Source: Pseudoxanthomonas suwonensis J47 (GTDB lineage Bacteria > Pseudomonadota > Gammaproteobacteria > Xanthomonadales > Xanthomonadaceae). Taken from it: a stretch of DNA of 64,000 bases. Made by a program: the position numbers and the translations under genes. The DNA lies in contig NZ_KI911331.1 in the NCBI RefSeq assembly GCF_000513955.1, positions 146,763 through 210,762 of the forward strand, read 5' to 3'. The notes beneath the pieces were generated by a model. That model did no database searches and was not told where the DNA came from. It was given only the letters and a program-made list of their open reading frames with translations. Positions within the stretch are counted from its first letter, which is position 1; each line of letters opens with the position of its first letter. Below, in pieces: positions 19,105 through 30,135 of this stretch.

Positions 19105-19758
19105 TCAGGCGCCATACGCCCGCAGGAAGAACTCGACGGTGGCGTCGATGTGCCGATCGACCTCGTCCGGGCCGGGGGCCTCGCACAGTCCGCAGGCCAT
19201 CAGCGGGTGCAGCTCGCCCTTGAGCAGGGAGAAGAACTGCGAGGCGGCCAGCGGCACGTCGTCGATGCGCAGCCGGCCCTCGTCGACGTGGGCCTGCAGG
19301 AACACCGCGAACACCTCCTGCACCCGGCGCGGGCCGGCGTTCCAGAACAGCTGGCGCAGCGAGTGCTCGGCGGTCCCGGGGGTGTTCATCATGCGGTGGA
19401 TGCTGATCGCCTCCTCGCTGGTGATCAGCGAGAAGAAGGCGTGGCCGATGGTGCGCAGCTGCTCGCGCAGCGGCCCGGCCGGCGGGCTGACGAACAGGTC
19501 GTCCGGCAGCACCTCGCGGCACTTGGCGGCGATGGCCTCGGAGAACAGCGTCTCCTTGTCGCCGAAGTGGCTGTAGACGGTCAGCTTCGAAACCCCGGCC
19601 TCGCCGGCGATCTGGTCCATGCTCACGCCCTGGTAGCCCTGTTCGAGGAACAGACGCTTGGCGGCATCCAGGATCGACGCGCGCTTGCCCAGGTCCTTCG
19701 GCCGGCCGGGGCCGGGGGACTGCGCGGGAGCGGCAGCGGCGGGGTTCTTGAGGCTCAT
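19105..19758 (-). CDS. TetR/AcrR-family repressor of the divergent RND operon
   Basis: The 217-residue regulator has a canonical N-terminal helix-turn-helix: ILDAAKRLFLEQGYQGVSMD then AGVSKLTVYSHFGDKETLF (about residues 30-75). The C-terminal ligand domain resembles the AcrR/TtgR type. It is transcribed away from the efflux adaptor gene, with starts 75 bp apart, the usual arrangement of a local autoregulating repressor. A perfect 7-bp inverted repeat in the gap (19806-19820) is a candidate operator. The effector is unknown. Confidence 0.92.
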   Translation of the reverse strand: MSLKNPAAAAPAQSPGPGRPKDLGKRASILDAAKRLFLEQGYQGVSMDQIAGEAGVSKLTVYSHFGDKETLFSEAIAAKCREVLPDDLFVSPPAGPLREQLRTIGHAFFSLITSEEAISIHRMMNTPGTAEHSLRQLFWNAGPRRVQEVFAVFLQAHVDEGRLRIDDVPLAASQFFSLLKGELHPLMACGLCEAPGPDEVDRHIDATVEFFLRAYGA

Positions 19759-19805
19759 GCGGCAATACTAGACTACGAAGTTTTCTATTTATACCATACC
19801 GGCTG

Positions 19806-19820
19806 GTTCAATTATTGAAC
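19806..19820. promoter_or_regulatory. palindromic candidate TetR operator
   Basis: GTTCAAT-T-ATTGAAC is a perfect inverted repeat of 7 bp per arm with one central base. It lies in the A+T-rich 75-bp gap between the divergent tetR and RND adaptor starts. Binding is inferred from symmetry and location. Confidence 0.5.
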
Positions 19821-19833
19821 GCAGGCGGCGACG

Positions 19834-20961
19834 ATGAAGAAGGGACTCCGCTGGGCCGGTCTGCCGGTCCTCGCATTCGCGACCGTGCTGGCCGCCGGCT
19901 GCGGCCGCGGCGAGCAGGCCACCGAGGCGCCGCGCCCGGTATGGGTGGTGCAGCCGCAGGCCGCCGGAGGCGGCGCGCTCGCCTTCGCCGGCGAGGTCCA
20001 TGCGCGCGAGGAGAGCCCGCTGTCGTTCCGCATCGGCGGCAAGCTGGTGCGGCGGCTGGTTGATGCCGGCGCGCGGGTGGAGCAGGGCCAGGTGCTGGCC
20101 GAACTCGACCCGGCCGACCAGGACCTGCAGGCCCGCGCCGCGCAGGCGCAGCTGGCCGCCGCCGAGGCCGAGGCCACCCGCGCCAAAGCGGACCTGGACC
20201 GCTACGCGAAGCTGGTCGAGCAGCAGCTGGTCAGCCGCTCGGCCTACGAGGCGCAGAAGACCGCCTACGAGGCCGCGGCCGGCCAGGCCCGCGCCGCCCG
20301 CGCGCAATACGAAGTGAGCCGGAACCAGGCCGGCTACGCCGAGCTGCGCGCGCCGCGTGCCGGCGTGATCGCCTCGCGCCAGGCCGAGGCCGGGCAGGTG
20401 GTCGGCGCCGGGCAGACCATCTTCGTGCTTGCGGCCGACGGCGGCCGCGAGGTCGCCATCGACCTGCCGGAAGACCGCATCCGCGAGTTCAAGGTCGGCG
20501 ACGCGGCCAGGGTCGAGCTGTGGAACACGCCGGGCCGGCAGCTGCCGGGCCGGATCCGCGAGATCGCCGCGGCCGCCGATCCGCAGACCCGCAGCTTCGC
20601 CGCACGCGTGGCGCTGGACGACTTCGCCCAGGGCGAGGTCGAGCTGGGCCAGAGCGCGCGCGTGTACCTGGCGCAGGCCGCGGCGGGCGGTGGCCTGCAG
20701 GTGCCACTGTCGGCGCTGCAGCGCGGCGACAAGGGCGAGGCCGCGGTGTGGGTGGTGCGCGAGGGCCGCGCCGTGCGCGTGCCGGTGGAGGCCGGCCGCT
20801 TCGGCAGCGAGACCGTGCCGGTGGCAGGCAAGGACCTGCAGGCGGGCGACTGGATCGTCGCCGCCGGCGGACACCTGCTGCGCGAGGGCGAACCGGTGGC
20901 GCCGGTGGACCGCGACAACCGCCCGGTGGCCGCGGCGGCCGCGCGCGCGAAGGTGGACTGA
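19834..20961 (+). CDS. RND efflux periplasmic adaptor lipoprotein
   Basis: The 375-residue membrane-fusion protein begins with a lipoprotein signal and lipobox (VLAAGC, Cys near residue 24). It has the biotinyl-lipoyl-like halves (HAREESPLSFRIGGKLV and YAELRAPRAGVIASRQAEAG), a coiled-coil hairpin of Ala/Gln/Glu-rich helices (about 85-165) and a C-terminal beta-barrel/membrane-proximal region. It links the inner-membrane pump to a TolC duct. The permease gene begins 3 nt after its stop codon, so they are translationally coupled. Likely repressed by the divergent TetR protein. Confidence 0.94.
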   Translation: MKKGLRWAGLPVLAFATVLAAGCGRGEQATEAPRPVWVVQPQAAGGGALAFAGEVHAREESPLSFRIGGKLVRRLVDAGARVEQGQVLAELDPADQDLQARAAQAQLAAAEAEATRAKADLDRYAKLVEQQLVSRSAYEAQKTAYEAAAGQARAARAQYEVSRNQAGYAELRAPRAGVIASRQAEAGQVVGAGQTIFVLAADGGREVAIDLPEDRIREFKVGDAARVELWNTPGRQLPGRIREIAAAADPQTRSFAARVALDDFAQGEVELGQSARVYLAQAAAGGGLQVPLSALQRGDKGEAAVWVVREGRAVRVPVEAGRFGSETVPVAGKDLQAGDWIVAAGGHLLREGEPVAPVDRDNRPVAAAAARAKVD

Positions 20962-20964
20962 GCC

Positions 20965-23900
20965 ATGCGCCGCTTCAACGTCTCGGCCTGGGCGCTGCAC
21001 AACCGCGGGCTGGTCCTCTATTTCATGATCGCCCTGGCGGTGATCGGCTCCTGGTCGTACCTGCGGCTGGGCCAGAGCGAGGACCCGCCGTTCACCTTCA
21101 AGGCGATGGTGGTGCGCACGCTGTGGCCGGGCGCCACCGCCGAGGAGGTGTCGAAGCAGGTCACCGAGCGCATCGAGAAGGCGGTGATGAACACCGGCAA
21201 GTACGAGTTCGTGCGCAGCTATTCGCGCCCGGGCGAGTCGCAGGTGATCTTCATGGCGCGCGACTCGATGAAGTCGAAGGACATCCCGGACCTGTGGTAC
21301 CAGGTGCGCAAGAAGGTCGGCGACATCCGCGCGACCCTGCCGGAGGGCGTGGTCGGGCCGTTCTTCAACGACGAGTTCGGCGACACCTTCGGGAATATCT
21401 ACGCGCTGACCGGGCCGGGCTTCGACTACGCCATCCTCAAGGACTACGCCGACCGCATCCAGCTGGAACTGCAGCGGGTGCCGGACGTGGGCAAGGTCGA
21501 GCTGGTCGGCCTGCAGGACGAGAAGGTCTGGATCGAGATCGACAACACCCGCCTGGCCACCCTGGGCATCCCGCTGCAGCAGGTGCAGCAGGCGCTGGAG
21601 GGGCAGAACGCGGTGGTGCCGGCCGGCTTCTTCGAGACGCCGTCCGAACGCGTGCAGCTGCGCGTGGACGGGCCGTTCCGCAGCGTCGAGGAAATCCGCG
21701 CGTTCCCGATCCGCGCCGGCGGCCGCACCATCCGCCTGGGCGACGTGGCCACGGTGAGCCGCGGTTTCTCCGACCCGGCCGCGCCGCGCATGCGCTTCAT
21801 GGGCCAGGACGCGATCGGCATCGCCGTGGCGATGAAGGACGGCGGCCATATCCTGCGCCTGGGCGAGGAACTGGAGGCGCGCTTCGCCAAACTGCAGGAG
21901 ACCCTGCCGGCGGGCATGGAACTGCGCAAGGTCTCCGACCAGCCGGAAGCGGTGCGCGAATCGGTCGGCGAGTTCGTGCGCGTGCTCGCCGAGGCGGTGA
22001 CCATCGTCCTGCTGGTCAGCTTCTTCTCGCTGGGCTTCCGCACCGGCCTGGTGGTGGCGGTGTCGATCCCGCTGGTGCTGGCGATGACCTTCGCGGTCAT
22101 GTACTACTTCGGCATCGGCCTGCACAAGATCTCGCTGGGCGCGCTGGTGCTGGCGCTGGGCCTGCTGGTCGACGACGCGATCATCGCGGTGGAGATGATG
22201 GCCATCAAGATGGAGCAGGGCTTCGACCGCCTGCGCGCGGCCAGCTTCGCCTGGGAGTCCACCGCCTTCCCGATGCTCACCGGCACCCTGATCACCGCCG
22301 CCGGCTTCCTGCCGATCGCCACCGCCGCCTCGAGCACCGGCGAGTACACCCGCTCGCTGTTCCAGGTGGTGACCATCGCCCTGCTGGTGTCGTGGATCGC
22401 AGCGGTGCTGTTCATCCCGTGGCTGGGCGACCGCATGCTGCCGGACCTGGCGCATCCGCAGCCGCCGAAGCCCGGCAGTTTCGCCGCGCGCCGGCGCGCC
22501 TTCCGCGAGCGCCTGGCCGACCGCTGGCCGCAGTACGCCTTCGTCCTGGCGCCGGCGCCGCTGGACGCGCACCACCATGACCCGTACCAGCGCCCGTTCT
22601 ACGTGCGCTTCCGCCGCCTGCTCGACGCCTGCCTGCGCCGGCGCTGGCTGGTGATCGCGATCACCGTCGGCCTGTTCGTGCTGTCGCTGGTGATGTTCCG
22701 CTTCGTGCCGCAGCAGTTCTTCCCGGATTCGACCCGGCCGGAGCTGATGGTCGACCTGGAGCTGGCCGAAGGCGTCTCCCTGCGCGCCACCGAGGCCCAG
22801 GCGAAGAAGCTGGAAGGCCTGCTGCAGGAGCGCGAGGACATCCGCAACTACGTGGCCTATGTCGGCACCGGTTCGCCGCGCTTCTACCTGCCGCTGGACC
22901 AGCAGCTGCCGGCGACCAACTTCTCCCAGTTCGTGGTGCTGGCGAAGGACCTCGAGGCGCGCGAACGCGTGCGGGCGTGGCTGCTCGACGAGGTCGCGCC
23001 GCAGTTCCCGGAACTGCAGTTGCGCGTGACCCGCCTGGAGAACGGCCCCCCGGTGGGCTACCCGGTGCAGTTCCGCGTCTCCGGCGAGCACATCGAGCAG
23101 GTTCGCGCGATCGCCCGCCAGGTCGCGGAAAAGGTGCGCGCCAACCCGCACACCACCAACGTCAACCTCGACTGGGACGAGCCGAGCAAGGTCGTGCGCC
23201 TGGAGGTCGACCAGGACCGCGCCCGCGCGCTGGGCGTCAGCAGCGCGCAACTGGCGCAGTTCCTGTCGGCGCAGCTGTCCGGCTACACCGCCAGCACCTA
23301 CCGCGAGGGCAACGAGCTGGTCGGGATCATGCTGCGCGGCGGCGCCGGCGACCGCGAGCAGCTGGAACTGCTCGGCAGCCTGGCGGTGCCGACCGGCGAC
23401 GGCGGCAGCGTGCCGCTGTCTCAGGTCGCGCGCCTGCGCCAGGTGTTCGAGGACGGCATCATCTGGCACCGCGACCGCCTGCCGACGATCACCATCCGCG
23501 CCGACATCCGCGACGAGCTGCTGCCGGCGGCGGTGACCGCGCAGATCGACCCGACCCTCGACGGGCTCCGCGCGGGCCTGCCGCAGGGCTACCTGCTGCA
23601 GGTCGGCGGTTCGGTCGAGGATTCGGCGCGCGGCCAGAACTCGATCAAGGCCGGCCTGCCGCTGTTCCTGGTCGTGGTGACCACCCTGCTGATGCTGCAG
23701 CTGCGCAGCTTCTCGCGCACGGTGATGGTGCTGGTGACCGCGCCGCTGGGCCTGATCGGCGCCACCTGGTTCCTGCTGATCTTCCGCATGCCGTTCGGCT
23801 TCGTCGCCATGCTCGGCACCATCGCCCTGGCCGGCATGGTGATGCGCAACTCGGTGATCCTGGTCGACCAGATCGAGCAGGACATCGCCGCCGGCCACGA

Positions 23901-24129
23901 CCGCTGGCACGCCATCGTCGACGCCACGGTGCGCCGCTTCCGCCCGATCGTGCTGACCGCGCTGACCGCGGTGCTGGCGATGATTCCGCTGTCGCGCAGC
24001 GCCTTCTACGGCTCGATGGCGGTGGCGATCATGGGCGGCCTGGTGGTGGCCACCGCGCTGACCCTGCTGTTCCTGCCGGCGCTGTATGCGGCGTGGTTCC
24101 GGGTGAAGCCGGAAGAGGCAACAGCCTGA
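20965..24129 (+). CDS. RND-family efflux permease
   Basis: The 1054-residue proton antiporter has 12 membrane helices in two repeated halves, each with a large periplasmic domain. The proton-relay Asp pair is seen in TM4 as LLVDDAIIAVEMM (about residues 400-412). The C-terminal half has LAGMVMRNSVILVDQIEQD. It exports drugs or other small molecules through the partner adaptor and probably TolC. The cytoplasmic connector between halves (about 505-545) has a His/Pro-rich insertion (APLDAHHHDPYQRPFY). Substrate cannot be predicted. The operon ends at a perfect 12-bp hairpin. Confidence 0.95.
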   Translation: MRRFNVSAWALHNRGLVLYFMIALAVIGSWSYLRLGQSEDPPFTFKAMVVRTLWPGATAEEVSKQVTERIEKAVMNTGKYEFVRSYSRPGESQVIFMARDSMKSKDIPDLWYQVRKKVGDIRATLPEGVVGPFFNDEFGDTFGNIYALTGPGFDYAILKDYADRIQLELQRVPDVGKVELVGLQDEKVWIEIDNTRLATLGIPLQQVQQALEGQNAVVPAGFFETPSERVQLRVDGPFRSVEEIRAFPIRAGGRTIRLGDVATVSRGFSDPAAPRMRFMGQDAIGIAVAMKDGGHILRLGEELEARFAKLQETLPAGMELRKVSDQPEAVRESVGEFVRVLAEAVTIVLLVSFFSLGFRTGLVVAVSIPLVLAMTFAVMYYFGIGLHKISLGALVLALGLLVDDAIIAVEMMAIKMEQGFDRLRAASFAWESTAFPMLTGTLITAAGFLPIATAASSTGEYTRSLFQVVTIALLVSWIAAVLFIPWLGDRMLPDLAHPQPPKPGSFAARRRAFRERLADRWPQYAFVLAPAPLDAHHHDPYQRPFYVRFRRLLDACLRRRWLVIAITVGLFVLSLVMFRFVPQQFFPDSTRPELMVDLELAEGVSLRATEAQAKKLEGLLQEREDIRNYVAYVGTGSPRFYLPLDQQLPATNFSQFVVLAKDLEARERVRAWLLDEVAPQFPELQLRVTRLENGPPVGYPVQFRVSGEHIEQVRAIARQVAEKVRANPHTTNVNLDWDEPSKVVRLEVDQDRARALGVSSAQLAQFLSAQLSGYTASTYREGNELVGIMLRGGAGDREQLELLGSLAVPTGDGGSVPLSQVARLRQVFEDGIIWHRDRLPTITIRADIRDELLPAAVTAQIDPTLDGLRAGLPQGYLLQVGGSVEDSARGQNSIKAGLPLFLVVVTTLLMLQLRSFSRTVMVLVTAPLGLIGATWFLLIFRMPFGFVAMLGTIALAGMVMRNSVILVDQIEQDIAAGHDRWHAIVDATVRRFRPIVLTALTAVLAMIPLSRSAFYGSMAVAIMGGLVVATALTLLFLPALYAAWFRVKPEEATA

Positions 24130-24143
24130 CGGGCGGGACGGTG

Positions 24144-24172
24144 TAGCCGAAGCAGTGCCGCTGCTTCGGCTA
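24144..24172 (+). terminator. strong hairpin after the RND operon
   Basis: TAGCCGAAGCAG (24144-24155) pairs perfectly with CTGCTTCGGCTA (24161-24172) around TGCCG. There is no T run, so it is either a transcript-end stabiliser or a poor intrinsic terminator. Confidence 0.55.
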
Positions 24173-24275
24173 TGCCCGGGCACCCCGATGAAGCCGCTCT
24201 CCCCTCGGGAGAGGGAAACCCGGGTGCGCTTCGCTCACCCGTCGGCCAGCGCCGTCGTCCCCGCGAATCACCAGT

Positions 24276-24309
24276 CACGAATCCCGAATCACGAATCCCG
24301 AATCACGAA
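24276..24309 (+). repeat. GAATCCC/GAATCAC heptamer tandem repeat
   Basis: Alternating heptamers GAATCCC and GAATCAC form a 14-bp unit present about 2.4 times. The array overlaps the stop codon of the minus-strand lysR gene at 24303. The same heptamer family recurs in the leuC-leuD spacer at 26777-26804. Confidence 0.85.
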
Positions 24310-25169
24310 ACCCCGCGCAACAGCGCCACGAATGCCTGCGCCGCCCGCGACAGCGTGCGGCCGCCGTGCACGACGTAGCCCAGCTGGCGCTGCAGCTTCA
24401 CCCCGTGCACCGGCAGCACCTGCACCTGCGCGTCGAGCATCGTCTCCGGCAGCGCGCCCCAGGCCAGGCCGACGCTGACCATCATCTTGATGGTCTCCAT
24501 GTAGTTGGTGGTCATCCGCAGCTGCAGCGACAGGCCGCGGCGGGTGAAGGTCTCGGCGACGATGCGGTGGGTGAAGGTGCCGGCGTCCGGCAGCACCGCC
24601 GGATGCGCGGCGATGTCGGCCAGGCTCACCTTCGCCAGTCGCGCCAGCGGATGGTCCGGGGCCACCGCGAAGCGCAACGGGTCGTCCCACACCGTGGTCG
24701 CCTGCAGTGGCGGCTCGGTCGGGCCCAGCGTGGTCACCGCCAGTTCCACATCCCCGTGCAGCACCTGCGCGTAAGCCTGCTCCGAGTCGAGGAAGCGGAT
24801 GTCCAGCGCCACCTGCGGATGCAGCGCGGCGAAGCGGCGCAGCAGCGCCGGCAGGCGATGCAGGCCGATGTGGTGGCTGGTGGCCAGGCTCAGGCGGCCG
24901 CCGATGTGCTGGCCGAGGTCGTGCAGCGCCCGCCGCGCCGCCTCGGCTTCGGCCAGCATCTGCCGTGCCCGCGGCAGCAGCAGTCGCCCGGCCTCGGTCA
25001 GCACCACCTGGCGGCCGAGCCGGTCGAACAGCCGCGCCTGCAGCGAGTCCTCCAGCTGGGCGATGCGCTTGCTCACCGCCGGCTGGGTCAGGTGCAGCTG
25101 CTCGGCGGCCGCGGAGAAGCCGCCGTGCTCGGCGACGGCGACGAATGCGTTCAGTCCGGCCCAGTCCAT
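24303..25169 (-). CDS. LysR-family regulator, probably of leuCD
   Basis: The 288-residue protein has the LysR helix-turn-helix at residues 5-60 ([42 protein letters not shown]) and a periplasmic-binding-protein-like effector domain. It is divergent from leuC, with starts 145 bp apart, so it most likely activates leuCD. The effector is unknown, and by analogy could be a leucine-pathway intermediate such as alpha-isopropylmalate. GGATTCC-N5-GGAATCC in the gap is a candidate site. The stop codon is embedded in a heptamer repeat array. Confidence 0.9.
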   Translation of the reverse strand: MDWAGLNAFVAVAEHGGFSAAAEQLHLTQPAVSKRIAQLEDSLQARLFDRLGRQVVLTEAGRLLLPRARQMLAEAEAARRALHDLGQHIGGRLSLATSHHIGLHRLPALLRRFAALHPQVALDIRFLDSEQAYAQVLHGDVELAVTTLGPTEPPLQATTVWDDPLRFAVAPDHPLARLAKVSLADIAAHPAVLPDAGTFTHRIVAETFTRRGLSLQLRMTTNYMETIKMMVSVGLAWGALPETMLDAQVQVLPVHGVKLQRQLGYVVHGGRTLSRAAQAFVALLRGVS

Positions 25170-25182
25170 CGCGCGGCTCCAT

Positions 25183-25201
25183 GGATTCCTGCTGGGAATC
25201 C
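25183..25201. promoter_or_regulatory. inverted repeat in the lysR-leuC divergent region
   Basis: GGATTCC (25183-25189) and GGAATCC (25195-25201) are perfect inverted repeats separated by 5 nt, just upstream of the lysR start. This is a plausible autoregulatory site for the LysR protein. An A+T-rich stretch beside it (25207-25235) is likely promoter DNA. Confidence 0.4.
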
Positions 25202-25314
25202 AGTGGATGAAAAATATGCATTTGAGTTATCGATGGCAAGCCGGCACGATGGCCTTCCAGCCGGCGGCGCCGCACCGCGCGCACCGCCACGCCAGAACCG
25301 ATCCGAGGCAGCAG

Positions 25315-26748
25315 ATGGCCGGCAAGACCCTGTACGACAAGCTGTGGGAGATGCACGAGGTGAGCCGTCGCGACGACGGCTCCTCGCTGATCTACATCGA
25401 CCGCCACATCCTCCACGAAGTCACCTCGCCGCAGGCCTTCGAGGGCTTGCGCCTGGCCGGCCGCAGGCCGTGGCGGGTGGACGCCAACATCGCCACCCCC
25501 GACCACAACGTGCCGACCACCAAGGCCGAGCGCGCCGGCGGCCTGGCCGCGATCGTCGACGAGGTCTCGCGCCTGCAGGTGCAGACCCTGGACGAGAACT
25601 GCGACGACTTCGGCATCCTCGAGTTCAAGATGGACGACGCCCGCCAGGGCATCGTCCACGTGGTCGGCCCGGAACAGGGGGCGACCCTGCCGGGCATGAC
25701 CGTGGTCTGCGGCGACTCGCACACCTCCACGCATGGCGCCTTCGGTGCGCTGGCCCACGGCATCGGCACCTCCGAGGTCGAGCACGTGCTGGCCACGCAG
25801 TGCCTCATCGCCAAGAAGATGAAGAACATGCAGGTGCGCGTGGAGGGCAGGCTGCCGTTCGGCGTCACCGCCAAGGACATCGTGCTTGCGGTGATCGGGA
25901 AGATCGGTACCGCCGGCGGCACCGGCCACGCGCTGGAGTTCGCCGGCAGCGCGATCCGCGACCTGTCGATCGAAGGCCGCATGACCATCTGCAACATGGC
26001 CATCGAGGCCGGCGCGCGCGTGGGCATGGTCGCCGTCGACGAGAAGACCATCGAATACGTGAAGGGTCGCCCGTTCGCGCCGAAGGGTGAGCAGTGGGAC
26101 GCGGCGGTGGCGCTGTGGCGCACCCTGGTGTCCGACCCTGACGCGCACTTCGACACCGTGGTCGAGCTGCGCGCCGAAGACATCAGGCCGCAGGTCAGCT
26201 GGGGCACATCGCCGGAGATGGTGCTGGCGGTGGACCAGCAGGTGCCGGATCCGGAGCGCGAGGCCGATCCGGTGCGCAGGGATTCGATCGAGCGCGCGCT
26301 GAAGTACATGGGCCTGCAGCCGAACCAGCCGATCACCTCGATCCGCCTGGACCGGGTGTTCATCGGCTCGTGCACCAACTCGCGCATCGAGGACCTGCGC
26401 GCGGCCGCCGCGGTGGCGCGCGGGCGCAAGGTCGCGCCGACGGTGAAGCAGGCGCTGGTGGTGCCGGGCTCGGGCCTGGTCAAGGCGCAGGCCGAGGCCG
26501 AGGGCCTGGACAAGGTGTTCGTCGAGGCCGGCTTCGAATGGCGCGAGCCGGGCTGCTCGATGTGCCTGGCGATGAACCCGGACCGGCTGGGCCCGGGCGA
26601 GCACTGCGCCTCCACTTCCAACCGCAACTTCGAAGGGCGCCAGGGCGCCGGTGGCCGCACCCACCTGGTGAGCCCGGCGATGGCCGCCGCCGCCGCGGTG
26701 GCCGGCCACTTCGTGGATGTCAGGGAGCTTGACGCGCTCGCCCCGTGA
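25315..26748 (+). CDS. leuC: 3-isopropylmalate dehydratase large subunit
   Basis: The 477-residue subunit, with LeuD, isomerises 2-isopropylmalate to 3-isopropylmalate in leucine synthesis. [4Fe-4S] cluster ligands are visible in [14 protein letters not shown] and GCSMCLAMN, and the active-site [20 protein letters not shown] is intact. The ATG at 25315 follows GAGGCAG and starts the family-typical [12 protein letters not shown]. It is first in an operon with leuD and diverges from a LysR regulator gene. Confidence 0.98.
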   Translation: MAGKTLYDKLWEMHEVSRRDDGSSLIYIDRHILHEVTSPQAFEGLRLAGRRPWRVDANIATPDHNVPTTKAERAGGLAAIVDEVSRLQVQTLDENCDDFGILEFKMDDARQGIVHVVGPEQGATLPGMTVVCGDSHTSTHGAFGALAHGIGTSEVEHVLATQCLIAKKMKNMQVRVEGRLPFGVTAKDIVLAVIGKIGTAGGTGHALEFAGSAIRDLSIEGRMTICNMAIEAGARVGMVAVDEKTIEYVKGRPFAPKGEQWDAAVALWRTLVSDPDAHFDTVVELRAEDIRPQVSWGTSPEMVLAVDQQVPDPEREADPVRRDSIERALKYMGLQPNQPITSIRLDRVFIGSCTNSRIEDLRAAAAVARGRKVAPTVKQALVVPGSGLVKAQAEAEGLDKVFVEAGFEWREPGCSMCLAMNPDRLGPGEHCASTSNRNFEGRQGAGGRTHLVSPAMAAAAAVAGHFVDVRELDALAP

Positions 26749-26776
26749 GCCGTCGCGACGGGTCGTTGCTTCCAGC

Positions 26777-26804
26777 CAATCCCGAATCCCCAATCCCGGA
26801 TCCC
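26777..26804 (+). repeat. heptamer repeat in the leuC-leuD spacer
   Basis: Four consecutive 7-bp units (CAATCCC, GAATCCC, CAATCCC, GGATCCC) fill nearly half of the 65-nt gap between leuC and leuD. They end just upstream of the leuD start, where a Shine-Dalgarno would be expected. The units match the array at 24276-24309. Confidence 0.85.
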
Positions 26805-26813
26805 GAGACTTCC

Positions 26814-27458
26814 ATGAAAGCTTTCACCACCCATACCGGCCTGGTCGCCCCGCTGGACCGCGCCAACGTCGATACCGACCAGATCATCCCCAAGCAGTTC
26901 CTCAAGTCGATCAAGCGCACCGGCTTCGGCCCGAACCTGTTCGACGAGTGGCGCTACCTGGACATCGGCCAGCCTGGCCAGGACAACAGCAAACGCCCGC
27001 TCAACCCGGACTTCGTGCTGAACTTCCCGCGCTATGCAGGCGCCAGCGTGCTGCTGGCGCGCGAGAACTTCGGCTGCGGCTCCTCGCGCGAGCACGCGCC
27101 GTGGGCGCTGGACGAGTACGGCTTCCGCGCGATCATCGCGCCGAGCTTCGCGGACATCTTCTACAACAACAGCTTCAAGAACGGCCTGCTGCCGATCGTG
27201 CTGAAGGTCGAGGAAGTCGACGAGCTGTTCCGCCAATGCGAGGCCACCGAAGGCTACCGCCTGACCGTGGACCTGGCCACGCAGACGGTGACCCGCCCGG
27301 ACGGCGTGCAGTACACCTTCGGGATCGATGCCTTCCGCAAGCACTGCCTGCTCAACGGCCTGGACGACATCGGGCTGACCCTGCAGGAGAAGGACGCGAT
27401 CGTGGCCTTCGAGGCGCGCCACCGCGCGGCGCAGCCGTGGCTGTTCGGGGCGGGTTGA
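26814..27458 (+). CDS. leuD: 3-isopropylmalate dehydratase small subunit
   Basis: The 214-residue swivelling subunit of isopropylmalate isomerase has the expected [20 protein letters not shown] start, [11 protein letters not shown] and [15 protein letters not shown]. Length is normal. It lies 65 nt after leuC. The spacer is mostly heptamer repeat and has no strong ribosome-binding site, so expression may depend on coupling or a weak site. leuB, usually next, is instead 2.7 kb away on the other strand. Confidence 0.98.
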   Translation: MKAFTTHTGLVAPLDRANVDTDQIIPKQFLKSIKRTGFGPNLFDEWRYLDIGQPGQDNSKRPLNPDFVLNFPRYAGASVLLARENFGCGSSREHAPWALDEYGFRAIIAPSFADIFYNNSFKNGLLPIVLKVEEVDELFRQCEATEGYRLTVDLATQTVTRPDGVQYTFGIDAFRKHCLLNGLDDIGLTLQEKDAIVAFEARHRAAQPWLFGAG

Positions 27459-27479
27459 CCGCCCCTGGCAGCGGACCTC

Positions 27480-28565
27480 TCACTTCACCGCTGGCAGCAG
27501 CTTCCCGGTCAGCAGGCGGAAGGTGAGCCGGGGCGCGTTGGGCACCTGGTAGCTGGTGGTGGTGACGACCACCACCATGTCCTGCGCCGGGAAGACCCGC
27601 ACCGTGTTGCCGTCGGTGCCGTTCATCGCGAACGAATCGAACGCGCGTCCCTGGCTGGTCTCGTGGTGCAGCCACCACAGGTAGCCGTAGTCGATGCCGT
27701 CCTCGATGCGCGCATGTGGGCGCGTGGATTCGGCCACCCACGCCGCCGGCACCAGCTGGCGGCCGTTCCATTCGCCGCCGCGGCGGTACAGCTCGCCCAG
27801 CGCGAGCAGGTCGCGGCTGCGCAGGGACAGGCCGCCGCCGGCCTGGGCCAGCCCCAGCGGCGAGAACTCCCAGGCCGGGGCCTCGATGCCCAGTGGGCCG
27901 AACAGCTTCTCCTGCGCGCAGTCCTGCAGCGGCCGGCCGACGGCCTCCTGGATCGCCGCGCCCAGCGTGGTTACTCCGGCGGTGCAGTAGCGGAAGCTGC
28001 GCCCGTACGGCGCGTCGTCCGGCCGCGTCATCCACGCGGCGAAGCCCTGGATCGGCAGGTCCAGGTAGAAGCCGACCCAGTCCTCGACCAGGTACATGCG
28101 TTCCTCGTTGCCGCGCGACCACTGGTTCCAGTCGTCGCATTCCAGCAGCGAGGACATGGTCATCAGGTCCTCGACGGTGATCGCGTCCTTGCGCGGATCC
28201 GGGTTGGCTGGCGGCGGCCGGTGCAGTAGCGGCAATACCGGCGTCTGCGCATCGAGCCTGCCTTCGCCGCGGGCGATGCCGGCGAGCATGCCGGCGACGG
28301 TCTTGGTGGCCGAGCGCGTGTTGCGCAGGGCTTCGGCGCCGCCTTCGTCGAAATAGCGCTCGTAGACCAGCACGCCATCGCGGGCCACCAGCACGCTGGT
28401 GACCTCGGCGAAGTCGCCGGCTTCGATCGCGCGTTCCATGTCGGCGAGGGCCGCCGGGTCGAGTCCGTGTTCGGCGGGCGGTTCGACGCGCCAGGCCGGC
28501 TGGGCCGACGCGATGGGGGCGAGCAGGGCGAGGAGCGGGACGAACGGGAAGCAGCAGCGGCGCAT
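27480..28565 (-). CDS. secreted serine hydrolase, class C beta-lactamase-like
   Basis: The 361-residue protein has a signal peptide ([21 protein letters not shown]) and the SxxK nucleophile motif as SATK (in [11 protein letters not shown], near residue 90). Family features [12 protein letters not shown] and [10 protein letters not shown] follow. The second motif, usually YxN, reads YCT here. Members are esterases, peptidases or lactamases, and the true substrate is not predictable. It follows gdhA on the same strand after 176 nt with a hairpin between, and converges with leuD. Confidence 0.87.
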   Translation of the reverse strand: MRRCCFPFVPLLALLAPIASAQPAWRVEPPAEHGLDPAALADMERAIEAGDFAEVTSVLVARDGVLVYERYFDEGGAEALRNTRSATKTVAGMLAGIARGEGRLDAQTPVLPLLHRPPPANPDPRKDAITVEDLMTMSSLLECDDWNQWSRGNEERMYLVEDWVGFYLDLPIQGFAAWMTRPDDAPYGRSFRYCTAGVTTLGAAIQEAVGRPLQDCAQEKLFGPLGIEAPAWEFSPLGLAQAGGGLSLRSRDLLALGELYRRGGEWNGRQLVPAAWVAESTRPHARIEDGIDYGYLWWLHHETSQGRAFDSFAMNGTDGNTVRVFPAQDMVVVVTTTSYQVPNAPRLTFRLLTGKLLPAVK

Positions 28566-28741
28566 GCGTGACTCCGGCAGTCTGGGAGGAGCGGAGGCTG
28601 GCACGAAGCGGCCCGCGCGGCAGGGGGGCGTGCGACGGAACCGGAGGCGGGCCGACGGAGCGGGGGAAGAGCGGGGTGGAACGGCGGGCCGGCCCGCCGC
28701 CGGATGCCGGGTTGGGCCAGTCGCCGCGCCGGCGCGGGCGC

Positions 28742-30082
<1,341 letters not shown>

Positions 30083-30135
30083 GGCGCATCTCCTGGATGG
30101 CGCCCGCTGGCGGGCGCCAGCCGGGCGTGCGCGGC

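Noticed and set aside
19789..24183. 1464-residue minus-strand frame opposite the RND genes
   Set aside because: It is antisense to the well-supported adaptor and permease genes, with His/Gln/Leu-rich shadow composition and no recognisable domain.
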